Positions 1 to 11,579 of a DNA stretch of 64,000 nucleotides are shown here, in pieces. A program made the position numbers and the translations under genes. The stretch is from Takifugu bimaculatus. Lineage: Eukaryota; Chordata; Actinopteri; Tetraodontiformes; Tetraodontidae. Where the stretch lies: assembly GCA_004026145.2 (NCBI GenBank), contig CP034977.1, positions 5,020,337 through 5,084,336 of the forward strand, in the 5' to 3' direction. Within the stretch, counting starts at the first letter, position 1. Every line of letters starts with the position of its first letter. Below the pieces are notes generated by a model. The model made no database searches. It saw nothing but the letters and a program-made list of their open reading frames with translations, and had not been told where the DNA came from.

Positions 1-1789
1 TGGGACAGAAACCAAAGACCTTCATCTTCTGCAGGATGAAGGTGCCTCAGGAGACGGTGGGTGTCACCTGTAGAGGACAGTTCCATCATCACTGGGCAGT
101 GCCCCAGCAGGAAGTCTAGCGGCCGCCCTCAGAGCTGAGGGGCAATTTCCATTCCTGCTAATCCCTTACAACTGCTACTAACCAGACTATGAGCACCACC
201 TCTTAGTAGAAGCTACTGGAGAAGCCTCCATTTTCTGCAACACAGTGGAGAAGATTGCTGGGTTGTCTTGGACTCCTTATCTGCCTCCATTTCTCACCTT
301 TTAGCGGCGATGCGTTCCGATCCTGGTTTGTGGTTTCTGTTTATCCACTAGGGGGCGTGGTGGACTCATCTCGCGCTGGCTGCCTCCAAACCTGCGGCTA
401 ATCGGCGTGATTAGCCGACCTTCGAGCAGCCAGCACCTGCGTCCAGCAACAGACTGTTGCCAGCGTTAACTCGAGCGTTCCGGACTTCCGGTCCTCGTGG
501 TCCTGCGCGTCACTAACCTCGCTTTCATCTCCTCCATTGTCTTTAGGTCTTCCCTAACCAATGAGCTGACCTTGGACCCTATTCACGAGCAGCACGGGCA
601 CGTTTCTTCACCTTGGGACGTAAACTTCCCTGTCTGCCTTCGTGGGTCCTGCCTGGAATGTTGGCTGGAGTTCCAACCGGATGACGGAAGGATGACACCT
701 GGGTATCTGGAACTTCTGGAGCTGTTTCATCTTCATCCACCGATCCATCTCTCTCAGAACGTCGTATCCATCTCCTGGATGACTGCCACAGCCATTCCTC
801 GCCAGACTCCAGGTTCAGGAGAGTCTCCAAAGGTGGACGTCAGTGGTTAGAGGACAACGGTGATGGAAGGTCCTGAGGACTCTGAAGACATCCTCAGAGG
901 TCCTGGAGTTTGGTGATCCCGTCATCGTTCCCAATGAGCTCCAGGTTCAGCTGTGTGAGGAGTTCTTCTGTCTCCCCCAGCACTTAACAAGCTTCAGCTT
1001 CCTGGACTTTGATGGATTTATTGAGCTGTGTTAACCTGCAGCTGGACGGGACCCTGGAATGTGTCATCGGAGTCTGAAGGATCATCTGAAGGACCAGAAC
1101 ACTCTGCAGTCCTGGCAGAAGTTACGGCCACAATGGGTGGAGAAGAAGGTGTCCAAATGAGTGGAGCAGTGGACTCTGGACTGGGAGCAGCTGGCTGAGG
1201 CCATGACACCAGATCCAGCCCCCCAGACGGGTTATATGGGGACAGGCAGGAGACCTGCTGGATGCAGAGACCAGTTGTTAATCCAGATTAGGTCGAAACG
1301 GTTAAAGCGTTCCTGTGAATGTAATTTTGTGTTCCGTGATCATTGAAAATCATTTCTGTTCCATTAATTGTCTAAATCACAATGATCTGGATCAACAGTT
1401 TTACCTGTTTTAGGTTGTAAAGAGACCATAAAAGCGTCGAGGTCACAGGTTAATTCTGCTTTTAAATTAAAGTCGTCACAGTTTGGAATAAGTGGAGACT
1501 TCTTCTGTGCAGTAGACCCGGATCACTTCCAGAGAGGCTTCCAGGGGGAATTCCACAACCTGGAATGATGAGTTTTAATTGGATTTAAGGGCAGGAGTGA
1601 CCGGGAATGATGCTGCAGTGCGCCGCTTTACCTGTAGGGGGCGCGAGCACGGCTACATCTGAAATGGTTTTTATTTTAACGAGACTTTAAAATGTGAACA
1701 ATAATGTTAAACATTTGAAAATGGTTTAAGCGCTCTTATATTTCAAAAAACCAAACAATTCTCATAGAGAATAGGGAGAGGGGGAGAGA
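1..1789. other. Region without a recognised gene
   Basis: I see no gene I can name here. Around 893-1030 (+) there is an open stretch after an AG that reads EVLEFGDPVIVPNELQVQLC and continues to a TAA at about 1030. Around 1090-1160 a second stretch reads LKDQNTLQSWQKLRPQW and ends in a stop. Both look more protein-like than random, but I do not recognise the family. They may be decayed exons of a gene to the left. The part from 390 to 850 could be an old LTR or gag remnant, on weak impression only. Confidence 0.25.
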
Positions 1790-1879
1790 GTGCCCGGGAG
1801 GAGAGTGGTCGAGAGAGGTATTACGGCGGGGAGAGAGCAGCAGCACCGACGGCGAGCGCATCTCCGGATTGTTTTTCAG
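1790..1879 (+). promoter_or_regulatory. Probable 5' non-coding exon of CLIP3
   Basis: A GC- and GA-rich stretch ends in TTTTTCAG followed by GTAAAAT at 1880, a plausible splice donor. It lies in a CpG-rich area (about 1790-2180) and would join the acceptor at 2969/2970 in front of the CLIP3 start codon. The transcription start itself cannot be placed from the sequence. Inference only. Confidence 0.4.
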
Positions 1880-2334
1880 GTAAAATCTCCTCTTTCACCT
1901 CATTATTTCGCTCGATTCGTCGCTTTTCACTTCATCAACGTTGATGGCGGCCACATTTAGCCGACTGCGTCGTGTCTGTGGTGGTTTTGTTGCCGATGGC
2001 GATGATGGTGAAACTGGTGCCGGTCAGAAACCAGAATAAACCAGTTCCGCTGCGCTGGGCTCCATCCTCGCGGTCAAACATCAGCTTTTAGAGCCCGTGG
2101 AAGCAGTTTTCACCTCCCTATCACGGTGGGAGGCTGCGCGCGCTGCGTGCGTGAGTGCGCGTGCGTGTCCATTGTTCTGTGTCATCGCGCGCTCCCGTGA
2201 TTATTTTTACTGCACATTTTAGCTCAGCTGACCCCAGTAAACGTCGTTCCTGACATGTTTCTGGTGACGGTTGGGAGGCGGATGCTGGCGCCTGGGCTGG
2301 GCTGGAGGATGGAGGCCTGAGGAGGAAGGTGGCC

Positions 2335-2430
2335 AGGCCTCCTCCTCCTCCTCCTCCTCCGCTGCTTCCTCCTCCTCCTCCTCCTGCTCCTCCTCCTCCT
2401 GCTCCTCCTCCTCCGCCTCTTCCGCCTCTG
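2335..2430. repeat. (TCC)n-type trinucleotide microsatellite
   Basis: Runs of CTCCTC with interspersed GCT/GCC in the presumed first intron of CLIP3. The long serine-rich and glutamate-rich reading frames across it are a by-product of the triplet repeat. A short (CA)n tract follows at about 2895-2927. Confidence 0.85.
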
Positions 2431-2987
2431 ACATTTGTTCCCTCAGCTGTTGTGTCGGTCATGTTTGTATCGTTGTGAGCTTCTCAAACGTAGCTGCTAG
2501 CCAACCTGCAATACGACTGCCAATAAGCATCATAACAAGTTCTTCACCTTTAGGACTGCTGATGTTAGCATCTTTACCTTTGAGTATACTTCAGCTCAAC
2601 TGAACAGAAAACATGTTCGTTCTTCGTTGCTAAATGAGTCAACTACAAAGACGTAACGTGAAGCTCAAACATCGACTCCGTGTGACTGACTAGTGTCATT
2701 TTGAAGCGTTTGTTCAAATCGATGACAGTTTTGATGGACTTGGTGATTGAAATGGTTCTAATCTTGTTCTTTAAGCTACATTATTGATTATTTTGCACAC
2801 GTCGCTTCTGTACGCGGTTCTTTACAGCAGCTCACTCACAACGATGGGTTAACGCGTATCCGGCTGAGTCATGGTGCTGGTTCTGTTACAACAGGACACA
2901 CACACACACACACACTCACACACACACTGCAGCTCTTTAAATAAACCAAGTGTGCGTCTTGTCTCTCAGGCTGCAGCATCCATCGCT

Positions 2988-5900
2988 ATGACTAAGGAGG
3001 AGAACGTGGAGTTACAGGAGAAGGAGAGACATGATCATGAAGAGCAGCAGGAAGGGCGGGGCCAGGGAGAGGAGGAGGAGGCCGTGACCGAGGAGGAGGA
3101 GGAAGAGGATGAGGACGAGTACGAGCTGGAGGACGAGAAGGAGGACGAGAAGGAGGACGATGACAAGTTGGATGTGGACGATGATGAGGAAGAGCAGGAG
3201 GATGAGGAGAGGCAGGAGAGACAGGAAAAGGAGGCAACCACCGATTCGGACATCAAGGCCCAGACGGAGCGCCAGGCGCTGCCGGTCTCCGGGTACCAGA
3301 GCCCAGTTCAGGAGCCCCGCCACAGTCCCATGGTGCACCCTGCTGCACAGGCCCCGCTGCCCAAGGACTACAGTACGTCACGCTTGGGTTAAACTAGGGT
3401 TAACCTAGGGTTAGGGTTAAACTAGGGTTAACCTAGGGTTAGGGTTAACCTAGGGTTAGGGTTAAACTATGGTTAGGGTTAACCTAGGGTTAGGGGTTTG
3501 GGTTAACCTAGGGTTAGGGTTAAACTAGGGTTAGGGGTTTGGGTTAACCTAGGGTTAGGGTTAACCTAGGGTTAGGGTTAAACTATGGTTAGGGTTAACC
3601 TAGGGTTAGGGGTTTGGGTTAACCTAGGGTTAGGGTTAAACTAGGGTTAGGGGTTTGGGTTAACCTAGGGTTAGGGTTAACCTAGGGTTAGGGTTAAACT
3701 AGGGTTAGGGGTTTGGGTTAACCTAGGGTTAGGGTTAACCTAGGGTTAGGGGTTTGGGTTAACCTAGGGTTAGGGTTAACCTAGGGTTAGGGGTTTGGGT
3801 TAACCTAGGGTTAGGGTTAACTTAGGGTTAGGGTTAAACTAGGGTTAGGGGTTTGGATTAACCTAGGGTTAGGATTAACCTAGGGTTAGGGTTAAACTAG
3901 GGTTAGGGGTTTGGGTTAACCTAGGGTTATGGTTAACCTAGGGTTAGGGGTTTGGGTTAACCTAGGGTTAGGGTTAACCTAGGGTTAGGGTTAAACTAGG
4001 GTTAGGGGTTTGGGTTAACCTAGGGTTAGGATTAACCTAGGGTTAGGGTTAGGGTTAAACTAGGGTTAGGGGTTTGGGTTAACCTAGGGTTAGGGTTAAC
4101 CTAGGGTTAGGGTTAAACTAGGGTTAGGGGTTTGGGTTAACCTAGGGTTAGGGTTAAACTAGGGTTAGGGGTTTGGGTTAACCTAGGGTTTGGGTTAACC
4201 TAGGGTTTTGATTAACCTAGGGTTAGGGTTAAACTAGGGTTAGGGGTTTAGGTTAACCTAGGGTTAGGGTTAAACAAGGGTTAGGGTTAACCTAGGGTTA
4301 GGGTTAAACTAGGGTTAGGGGTTAACCTAGGGTTAGGATGAACCTCGGGTTAGGGTTAAACTAGGGTTATGGTTAAACTAGGGTTAGGGGTTAACCTATG
4401 GTTTAGGTTAACCTAGGGTTAGGGTTAAACTAGGGTTAGGGTTAACCTAGGGTTAGGGGTTAAACTAAGGTTAGGGTTAAACTAGGGTTATGGTTAAACT
4501 AGGGTTAGGGGTTAACCTAGGGTTAGGATGAACCTCGGGTTAGGGTTAAACTAGGGTTAGGGGTTAACCTATGGTTTAGGTTAACCTAGGGTTAGGGTTA
4601 AACTAGGGTTAGGGTTAACCTAGGGTTAGGGTTAAACTAGGGTTAGGGTTAACCTAGGGTTAGGGGTTAAACTAAGGTTAGGGTTAAACTAGGGTTATGG
4701 TTAAACTAGGGTTAGGGGTTAACCTAGGGTTAGGATGAACCTGGGGTTAGGGTTAACCTAGGGTTAGCCTAATAGAGGCACATGGTGGTTTAGTTACGTG
4801 TTAAATACCAACTAGGACTTCTTAAATATCTCCTGTACCACCTTAAATTAAACCTCCTCTCCAGGCTTCACCTTCTTTGATCCCAACGATCCGGCCTGTC
4901 TGGAGATCCTCATGGATCCTCAGACCACCATCCCGGAGCTGTTCGCCATCGTTCGTCATTGGGTTCCACAGGTGCAACACAAAATCGACATCATTGGCAA
5001 TGAGGTAAGAAGGTGGTCAGAGGGGGCGTGGCCATTTCCCTGTTTGGCTGTGTAATGGAGAGAGAGAGAGAGAGAGAGTCTATGAGGCTCGACCATGACA
5101 GCAGAACCTGGGCTACACCTGATCCAGGTCCCACTCACGGGTCCATCCTCTGCTCCTCAGATCCTGAAGCGTGGTTGCCATGTCAACGACCGTGACGGTT
5201 TGACTGACATGACCCTCCTTCACTACAGCTGTAAGGCCGGCGCCCACGGAGTCGGTGAGCTGAGCTGTTCGTGAGGCGCCGCTCCGGCGGCGTTCCGGCG
5301 GCGTTCCGGCGTCCTTAACCGGAGCCTCTGCCCCCACAGGTGACCCCGCCGCTGCGCTGCGACTCAGCTCGCAGCTCATCTCGCTGGGCGCCGACGTGGG
5401 CCTGAGGAGCCGCTGGACCAACATGAACGCGCTGCACTACGCCGCCTACTTCGATGTTCCCGAACTGATCCGAGTCCTGCTGAAGGCCTCCAAACCCAGA
5501 GGTCCGAACGCCCCGAGAACCAGAACCTTCAGGAGGGAGGATGAGAGAAGGTTCACAAGTGTTGCTGTTGCACGTTTAAAACGCTCTCGTGTCTCCTCCT
5601 CCCCTCTCCTCTCCTTCCTCCCCCCTCTCCCCCTCTCCCCCCCTCCTCCCCCCTCTCCTCCCCCCTCTCTTCCCCCTCCCCCCCCAGTACTGAACTCCAC
5701 CTGTGGAGACTTCTCCTATGGGACGGCGCTCCACATCGCAGCCTCCAACCTGTGCCTGGGGGCCGTGAAGTGTCTGCTGGAACATGGAGCCGATCCTTCT
5801 GTCAGGGTGCGGATGTTCAGGTTCTGATCAGGTTCTGATCAGGTTCTGATCAGGTTCTGATCTTCAGAACAGTGCAGGAGTCATCTGAGCGTTCTGCTGT

Positions 5901-8900
5901 GTTCCTCCGGTCCCTGCAGAACGACCAGGGCCTGGTCCCTGGTGACGTGGTTCCTGAACCGATGGACATGAGCCTGGACAAGGCGGAGGCGGCCATGGTG
6001 GCCAAGGAGCTGAAGCAGCTGCTGCTGGACGCCGTCCCGCTGAGCTGCAACCTCCCTCGAGCCACTCTGCCCAACTATGACAACATTCCCGGGAACCTGA
6101 TGCTGTCCTCCCTGGGCCTGAAGCTGGGGGAGCGCGTGCAGCTGGACGACACCAAGGTCAGGTGGCGAGGAGGGCGGAGCTTAGTGCTGATGGGGAGGAG
6201 GGCGGAGCTTAGTGCTGAGACGATGAGGCTGAAGCTCCTCCCATCAGTGTTTGAACCCATGGAGGGCCCAGCAGCCCCCCTGCTGTTACCACCCAGGGCT
6301 AGAGTCAGACCTGCGGGCGCTCGCCTGCGGGCGCTCGCCTGCGGGCGCTCCCCTGAGGGCGCTCCCCTGAGGGCGCTCGCCTGCGGGCGCTCGCCTGCGG
6401 GCGCTCGCCTGAGGGCGCTCGCCTGTGGGCGCGCGCCTGAGGGCGCTCGCCTGAGGGCGCTCGCCTGAGGGCGCTCCCCTGCGGGCGCTCCCCTGAGGGC
6501 GCTCGCCTGCGGGCGCTCGCCTGCGGGCGCTCGCCTGAGGGCGCTCGCCTGAGGGCGCTCCCCTGAGGGCGCTCCCCTGCGGGCGCTCGCCTGAGGGCGC
6601 TCCCCTGCGGGCGCTCGCCTGAGCGTGCTAACCTTGTACCACTGTTCTCCTCCCTCCCAGACGGGCACCCTGAGGTTCTGCGGCACCACAGAGTTCGCCA
6701 GCGGTCAGTGGGTGGGGGTGGAGCTGGACGAGCCAGTGGGGAAAAATGACGGCAGCGTGGGAGGGGTCCGTTACTTCATCTGCCCTCCAAAACTGGGTAA
6801 GCATGAAACCTGGGGGGGGGAGAGACGGGGGAGGAGGGGGGGATGGGGGGGGGAGAGAGAGAGGAAAGAGGGGGGAGGAAGGGAGGAGAGGGGGGGTAGG
6901 TTTTAAGTCTGATCTTAAAGTAGCGATGGAGTCAGCCTCCCGTACCTGGACAGGGAGCTGGTTCCACAGCAGGGGGGCCTGGACAGGGAGCTGGTTCCAT
7001 AGCAGGGGGGCTGGACAGGGAGCTGGTTCCACAGCAGGGGGGCCTGGACAGGGAGCTGGTTCCATAGCAGGGGGGCCGGGACAGGGAGCTGGTTCCATAG
7101 CAGGGGGGCCTGGACAGGGAGCTGGTTCCATAGCAGGGGGGCCTGGACAGGGAGCTGGTTCCACAGCAGGGGGGCCTGGTAGCTAAATGCTCGGCCCCCC
7201 ATTCTACTCCTAGAGACTCTGGGAACCACAGGTAGACCAGCATTCTGAGAGCGGAGCGGTCTATTGGGCTGGTAAGGTGTCACTAGCTCCTCCAGGTAGG
7301 ATGGAGCTAGGCCTCTGAGGACCTGGTAGGTCAGGAGGAGGGTTTTAAAAATGATTCTAAATTTAACAGGCAGCCAATGAAGAGACGCCAGTCCAGGAGT
7401 CATGTGACCTCTGTGGTCAATACCTGTCAGAACTCTGGCTGCAGCATTTTGGATCAGCTGGAGGCTTCTTAGAGAGTTGTTTGGACCCCCTGATAATAAA
7501 GAATCACAGTAGTCCAGGCCAGGTCTCTACCTGCTCCGTCTCCTCTGGGTCCTGGACGCACCTGAAGCAGCTGGTCCAGCATGTGTTAACCAGCATGTTG
7601 ACGTTAGCATCACGTTAGCATCACGTTAGCATCACGTTGAGCTCAAACCCGGCCACCCACCTGATCTGACAGACTGTTTTTGTGCTGCAGGCATTTTCGC
7701 TCCGGTCTCAAAGATTTCCAAGGTTGTGGATCAGACGCCGTCGTCCGTCACGTCCACCCCCAGGACGCCACGTCTGGACCTGGCGTCCCGCCTGGTGGCA
7801 AAGACCAAGAAGGAGAAGAAGGAGCGGGAGAAAGGTGAGCAGGATGTCTGGAGGGACCTGTGGGGGGTTGAGGTAAAGCCTTGTGTGCTGTGTCTTCAGC
7901 CCAGAAGAAGAAGACCCTGGTGGCCAGTCTGGATCCTGAGGGACTCAACGTGGAAGTGGGAGACCAGGTCCTGGTCGCAGGACAGAAACATGGAATCGTG
8001 CGTTTCTTTGGAAAGACGGACTTTGCTCCAGGTCAGTTGATGAATGCTCAGCTCAGCAGAAGTTAGAAGCTGCTGTCATCTTCAGCGTCTTTAGCCTGGA
8101 CCTGCTAGTTTAAACGGGTCTTTAGCCTGGACCTGCTAGTTTAAACGGGTCTTTAGCCTGGACCTGCTAGTTTAAAAGCGTCTTTAGCCTGGACCTGCTA
8201 GTTTAAACGGGTCTTTAGCCTGGACCTGCTAGTTTAAACGGGTCTTTAGCCTGGACCTGCTAGTTTAAACGGGTCTTTAGTCTGGACCTGCTAGTTTAAA
8301 CGGGTCTTTAGCCTGGACCTGCTAGTTTAAACGGGTCTTTAGCCTGGACCTGCTAGTTTAAACACATATTTAGCCTGGGCCTGCTAGTTTAAACGGGTCT
8401 TTAGCCTGGACCTGCTAGTTTAAACGGGTCTTTAGCCTGGACCTGCTAGTTTAAATGCGTCTTTAGCCTGGACCTGCTAGTTTAAACACATATTTAGCCT
8501 GGACCTGCTAGTTTAAACGGGTCTTTAGCCTGGGCCTGCTAGTTTAAACGGGTCTTTAGCCTGGACCTGCTAGTTTAAACGGGTCTTTAGCCTGGACCTG
8601 CTAGTTTAAATGCGTCTTTAGCCTGGACCTGCTAGTTTAAACACATATTTAGCCTGGACCTGCTAGTTTAAACGGGTCTTTAGTCTGGACCTGCTAGTTT
8701 AAACGCGTCTTTAGCCTGCACCTGCTAGTTTAAACGGGTCTTTAGTCTGGACCTGCTAGTTTAAACGCGTCTTTAGCCTGCACCTGCTAGTTTAAACGGG
8801 TCTTTAGTCTGGACCTGCTAGTTTAAATGCGTCTTTAGCCTGGACCTGCTAGTTTAAATGCGTCTTTAGTCTGGACCTGCTAGTTTAAACGGGTCTTTAG

Positions 8901-10213
8901 TCTGGACCTGCTAGTTTAAACACATATTTAGCCTGGACCTGCTAGTTTAAACGCGTCTTTAGCCTGGACCTGCTAGTTTAAACGGGTCTTTAGCCTGGAC
9001 CTGCTAGTTTAAACGGGTCTTTAGCCTGGACCTGCTAGTTTAAACGCATCTTTAGCCTGGACCTGCTAGTTTAAACGCGTCTTTAGCCTGGACCTGCTAG
9101 TTTAAACGGGTCTTTAGCCTGGACCTGCTAGTTTAAAAGCGTCTTTAGCCTAGACCTGCTAGTTTAAACGCATCTTTATCCTGGACCTGCTAGTTTAAAC
9201 ACATCTTTAGCCTGGACCTGCTAGTTTAAACGCATCTTTAGCCTGGACCTGCTAGTTTAAACACATCTTTATCCTGGACCTGCTAGTTTAAACGCGTCTT
9301 TAGCCTGGACCTGCTAGTTTAAACGCGTCTTTAGCCTGGACCTGCTAGTTTAAAAGCGTCTTTAGCCTGGACCTGCTAGTTTAAACACATCTTTATCCTG
9401 GACCTGCTAGTTTAAACGCGTCTTTATCCTGGACCTGCTAGTTTAAACGCGTCTTTAGCCTGGACCTGCTAGTTTAAACGCATCTTTATCCTGGACCTGC
9501 TAGTTTAAAAGCGTCTTTAGCCTGGACCTGCTAGTTTAAACACATCTTTAGCCTGGACCTGCTAGTTTAAACGCGTCTTTAGCCTGGACCTGCTAGTTTA
9601 AACGGGTCTTTAGCCTGGACCTGCTAGTTTAAAAGCGTCTTTAGCCTAGACCTGCTAGTTTAAACGCATCTTTATCCTGGACCTGCTAGTTTAAACACAT
9701 CTTTATCCTGGACCTGCTAGTTTAAACGCATCTTTATCCTGGACCTGCTAGTTTAAACGCGTCTTTAGCCTGGACCTGCTAGTTTACCTCTGCTTCCTGT
9801 CTCAGGTTACTGGTTCGGCATCGAGCTGGATCAGCCGACCGGGAAACACGACGGCTCGGTGTTCGGAGTGCGCTACTTCAGCTGCCTGCCCAAATATGGC
9901 GTGTTTGCTCCGCCCTCCCGTGTGCAGAGGTGCGTTGTCTGTGTGTCCCTTCGCGTTGCTAACGGCGACGGCCTGGCAGTGACCTTTGACATGGTTGTTC
10001 CAGGATTGGCGGCGCGGCCGACGGTGCCCAGAAGGACTCCACGGTGAAGAAGGTCCACCAGGTCACAGGTGAGACACGTTCTTCTTCTGTGGTGGCGTTG
10101 AGCCCAGACAGCTGCCTCACCTGTCCAACGTCTCCTGCAGTGTCGCAGCCCAAACGCACCTTCAGCACCGTCAGATCCCCCAAAGACCTGACCTCCGAGA
10201 GCTCCATGTCCAG
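2988..10213 (+). CDS. clip3: CAP-Gly domain-containing linker protein 3 (CLIPR-59), 3' end missing
   Basis: CLIP3 is a microtubule-binding and Golgi/raft-associated adaptor with ankyrin repeats and two CAP-Gly domains. Twelve coding exons join in phase: 2988-3372, 4865-5004, 5161-5254, 5340-5501, 5688-5806, 5920-6156, 6661-6796, 7691-7834, 7900-8031, 9806-9929, 10004-10068, 10141-10213 (1811 nt, 603 residues so far). The N-terminus (about residues 10-110) is strongly acidic, longer than I recall for mammals. The ankyrin part includes NMNALHYAAYFDVPELIRVL. CAP-Gly 1 (about 370-425) has GKNDGSVGGVRYF and CAP-Gly 2 (about 492-553) has GKHDGSVFGVRYF. The start ATG opens the only frame that joins exon 2 through a phase-1 intron. 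The last exon ends in phase 2 at SSMSR. The short C-terminal exon with the cysteine (palmitoylation) motif of the family is not visible and probably lies in or near the gap at 11480. Confidence 0.93.
3393..4768. repeat. Degenerate TTAGGG-like minisatellite in CLIP3 intron
   Basis: About 1.4 kb of GGTTAACCTAGGGTTAGGG, GGTTAAACTAGGGTTAGGG and TTAGGGGTTTGG modules in varying order. It fills most of the intron between the first two coding exons of CLIP3. The modules look like diverged telomere hexamers arranged in larger units of about 20-60 bp. Confidence 0.9.
5580..5687. repeat. Polypyrimidine tract before CLIP3 exon 5
   Basis: A run of about 100 nearly pure C and T bases ends directly at the acceptor AG at 5686-5687. 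It acts as an unusually long polypyrimidine tract for that splice site and makes false proline-rich frames. Just downstream, at about 5825-5862, GGTTCTGATCA is repeated four times (11 bp). Confidence 0.7.
6305..6622. repeat. 14-bp GC-rich minisatellite in CLIP3 intron
   Basis: About 22 copies of a 14-bp unit of the form GCGGGCGCTCGCCT, with GAGGGCG and CTCCCCT variants, just upstream of the first CAP-Gly exon. The unit length is not a multiple of three, so both strands stay open by chance of composition. Confidence 0.9.
6935..7190. repeat. About 33-bp minisatellite grown from a LINE coding segment
   Basis: Seven to eight copies of GGACAGGGAGCTGGTTCCA followed by (C/T)AGCAGGGGGGC. On the minus strand each unit reads APLLWNQLPVQ in one frame. 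That is continuous with the LINE reading frame at 7190-7400, where the same segment occurs once (SYQAPLLWNQLPV). The array is therefore an internal expansion of the element. Confidence 0.8.
7191..7545 (-). mobile_element. L2/Maui-type LINE 3' fragment
   Basis: The minus strand encodes the C-terminal part of a LINE ORF2 protein. It contains LHWLPVKFRIIFKTLLLTYQ, LRGLAPSYLEEL and PLRSQNAGLPVVPR, hallmarks of L2/Maui- or Rex-like non-LTR elements of fish. The fragment lies in a CLIP3 intron, antisense to the gene, and lacks the endonuclease and reverse transcriptase domains. Confidence 0.75.
8075..9788. repeat. 31-bp minisatellite, about 55 copies
   Basis: Head-to-tail units of CCTGCTAGTTTAAAC then GGGTCTTTAGCCTGGA. 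The variable positions sit mostly in the three bases after TTTAAA (CGGG, CGCG, CGCA, CACA, AGCG, TGCG). Many units hold GTTTAAAC. The array nearly fills the intron that splits the second CAP-Gly domain of CLIP3 (exons ending 8031 and starting 9806). Confidence 0.95.
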
Positions 10214-10269
10214 GTGGGAACTGTGACCCGCTTAGAAGCAACAGAACCAGAACCCACCGCCTCAGTGTA

Positions 10270-11479
10270 GCCCCCCTCTCTGCTCCTCCTGCTCCTCCTC
10301 CTCTCTGACCTGCTCCTCTTTCTCTCCTCCTCCTGCTCCTCTGACCTGCTCCTCTTTCTCTCCTCCTCCTCTCTGACCTGCTCCTCTTTCTCTCCTCCTC
10401 CTCCTCCCTGATCTCCTCCTCCTGCTCCTCCTCCTCTCTGACCTGCTCCTCCTCCCCCTCTCTGCTCCTCCTCCTGCTCCTCCTCCTCTCTGACCTGCTC
10501 CTCTTTCTCTCCTCCTCCCCTCTCTGCTCCTCCTCCTGCTCCTCCTCTCTGACCTGCTCCTTCTCCTCCTGCTCCTCCTCCTCTCTGACCTGCTCCTTCT
10601 CCTCCTCCTCCTCCTCCTCCTCCTCCTCTCTGACCTGCTCCTCCTCCTGCTCCTCCTCCTCTCTGACCCGCTCCTCCTCTCTGACCTGCTCCTCCTCCTC
10701 TCTGACCTGCTCCTTCTCCTCCTCCTCCTCCTCCTCCTCTCTGACCTGCTCCTCCTCCTGCTCCTCCTCCTCTCTGACCCGCTCCTCCTCTCTGACCTGC
10801 TCCTCCTCCTGCTCCTCCTCCTCTCTGACCTGCTCCTTCTCCTCCTGCTCCTCCTCCTCCTCTCTGACCTGCTCCTCCTCCCCCTCTCTGCTCCTCCTCT
10901 CTGACCTGCTCCTCCTCCTCCTGCTCCTCCTGCTCCTCTGACCTGCTCCTCTTTCTCTCCTCCTCCTCCTCTCTGACCTGCTCCTCTTTCTCTCCTCCTC
11001 CTCCTCCTGCTCCTCCTCTCTGACCTGCTCCTTCTCCTCCTGCTCCTCCTCCCCCTCTCTGCTCCTCCTCCTGCTCCTCCTCCTGCTCCTCCTCTCCTCC
11101 TGCTCCTTCTCCTCCTCTCTGACCTGCTCCTCCTCCTGCTCCTCCTCCTCTCTGACCCGCTCCTCCTCTCTGACCTGCTCCTCCTCCTGCTCCTCCTCCT
11201 GCTCCACCTCCTCTCTGACCTGCTCCTTCTCCTCCTGCTCCTCCTCCTCCTCTCTGACCTGCTCCTCCTCCTGCTCCTCCTCCTCCTCTCTGACCTGCTC
11301 CTCCTCCCCCTCTCTGCTCCTCCTCCTGCTCCTCCTCCTCCTCTCTGACCTGCTCCTCCTCCCCCTCTCTGCTCCTCCTCCCCCTCTCTGCTCCTCCTCC
11401 TGCTCCTCCTCTCTGACCCGCTCCTCCTCCTGCTCCTCCTCCTCTCTGACCTGCTCCTCCTCCCCCTCTCTGCTCCTCC
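10270..11479. repeat. Pyrimidine-rich CTCCTC / TCTGACCTG satellite
   Basis: About 1.2 kb of CTCCTCCTGCTCCTCCT modules punctuated by CTCTGACCTGCTCC. It is polypyrimidine on the plus strand and polypurine on the minus strand. It runs directly into the assembly gap, so its true length is unknown. Long glutamate/arginine-rich frames on the minus strand are artefacts of the repeat. Confidence 0.95.
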
Positions 11480-11579
11480 NNNNNNNNNNNNNNNNNNNNN
11501 NNNNNNNNNNNNNNNNNNNNNNNNNNNNNNNNNNNNNNNNNNNNNNNNNNNNNNNNNNNNNNNNNNNNNNNNNNNNNNN
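11480..11579. other. Assembly gap (100 N)
   Basis: Exactly 100 N, the usual placeholder for a gap of unknown size. It follows the pyrimidine satellite and probably hides the rest of the array, and perhaps the last CLIP3 exon. Confidence 0.99.

Noticed and set aside
2871..2987. An upstream ATG at 2871 as the CLIP3 start
   Set aside because: It would translate a (CA)n tract and requires intron sequence before the acceptor at 2969. The ATG at 2988 lies just inside the exon.
8075..9788. CRISPR-like regular array
   Set aside because: The 31-bp units are contiguous, with no unique spacers, in a vertebrate intron. It is a minisatellite.
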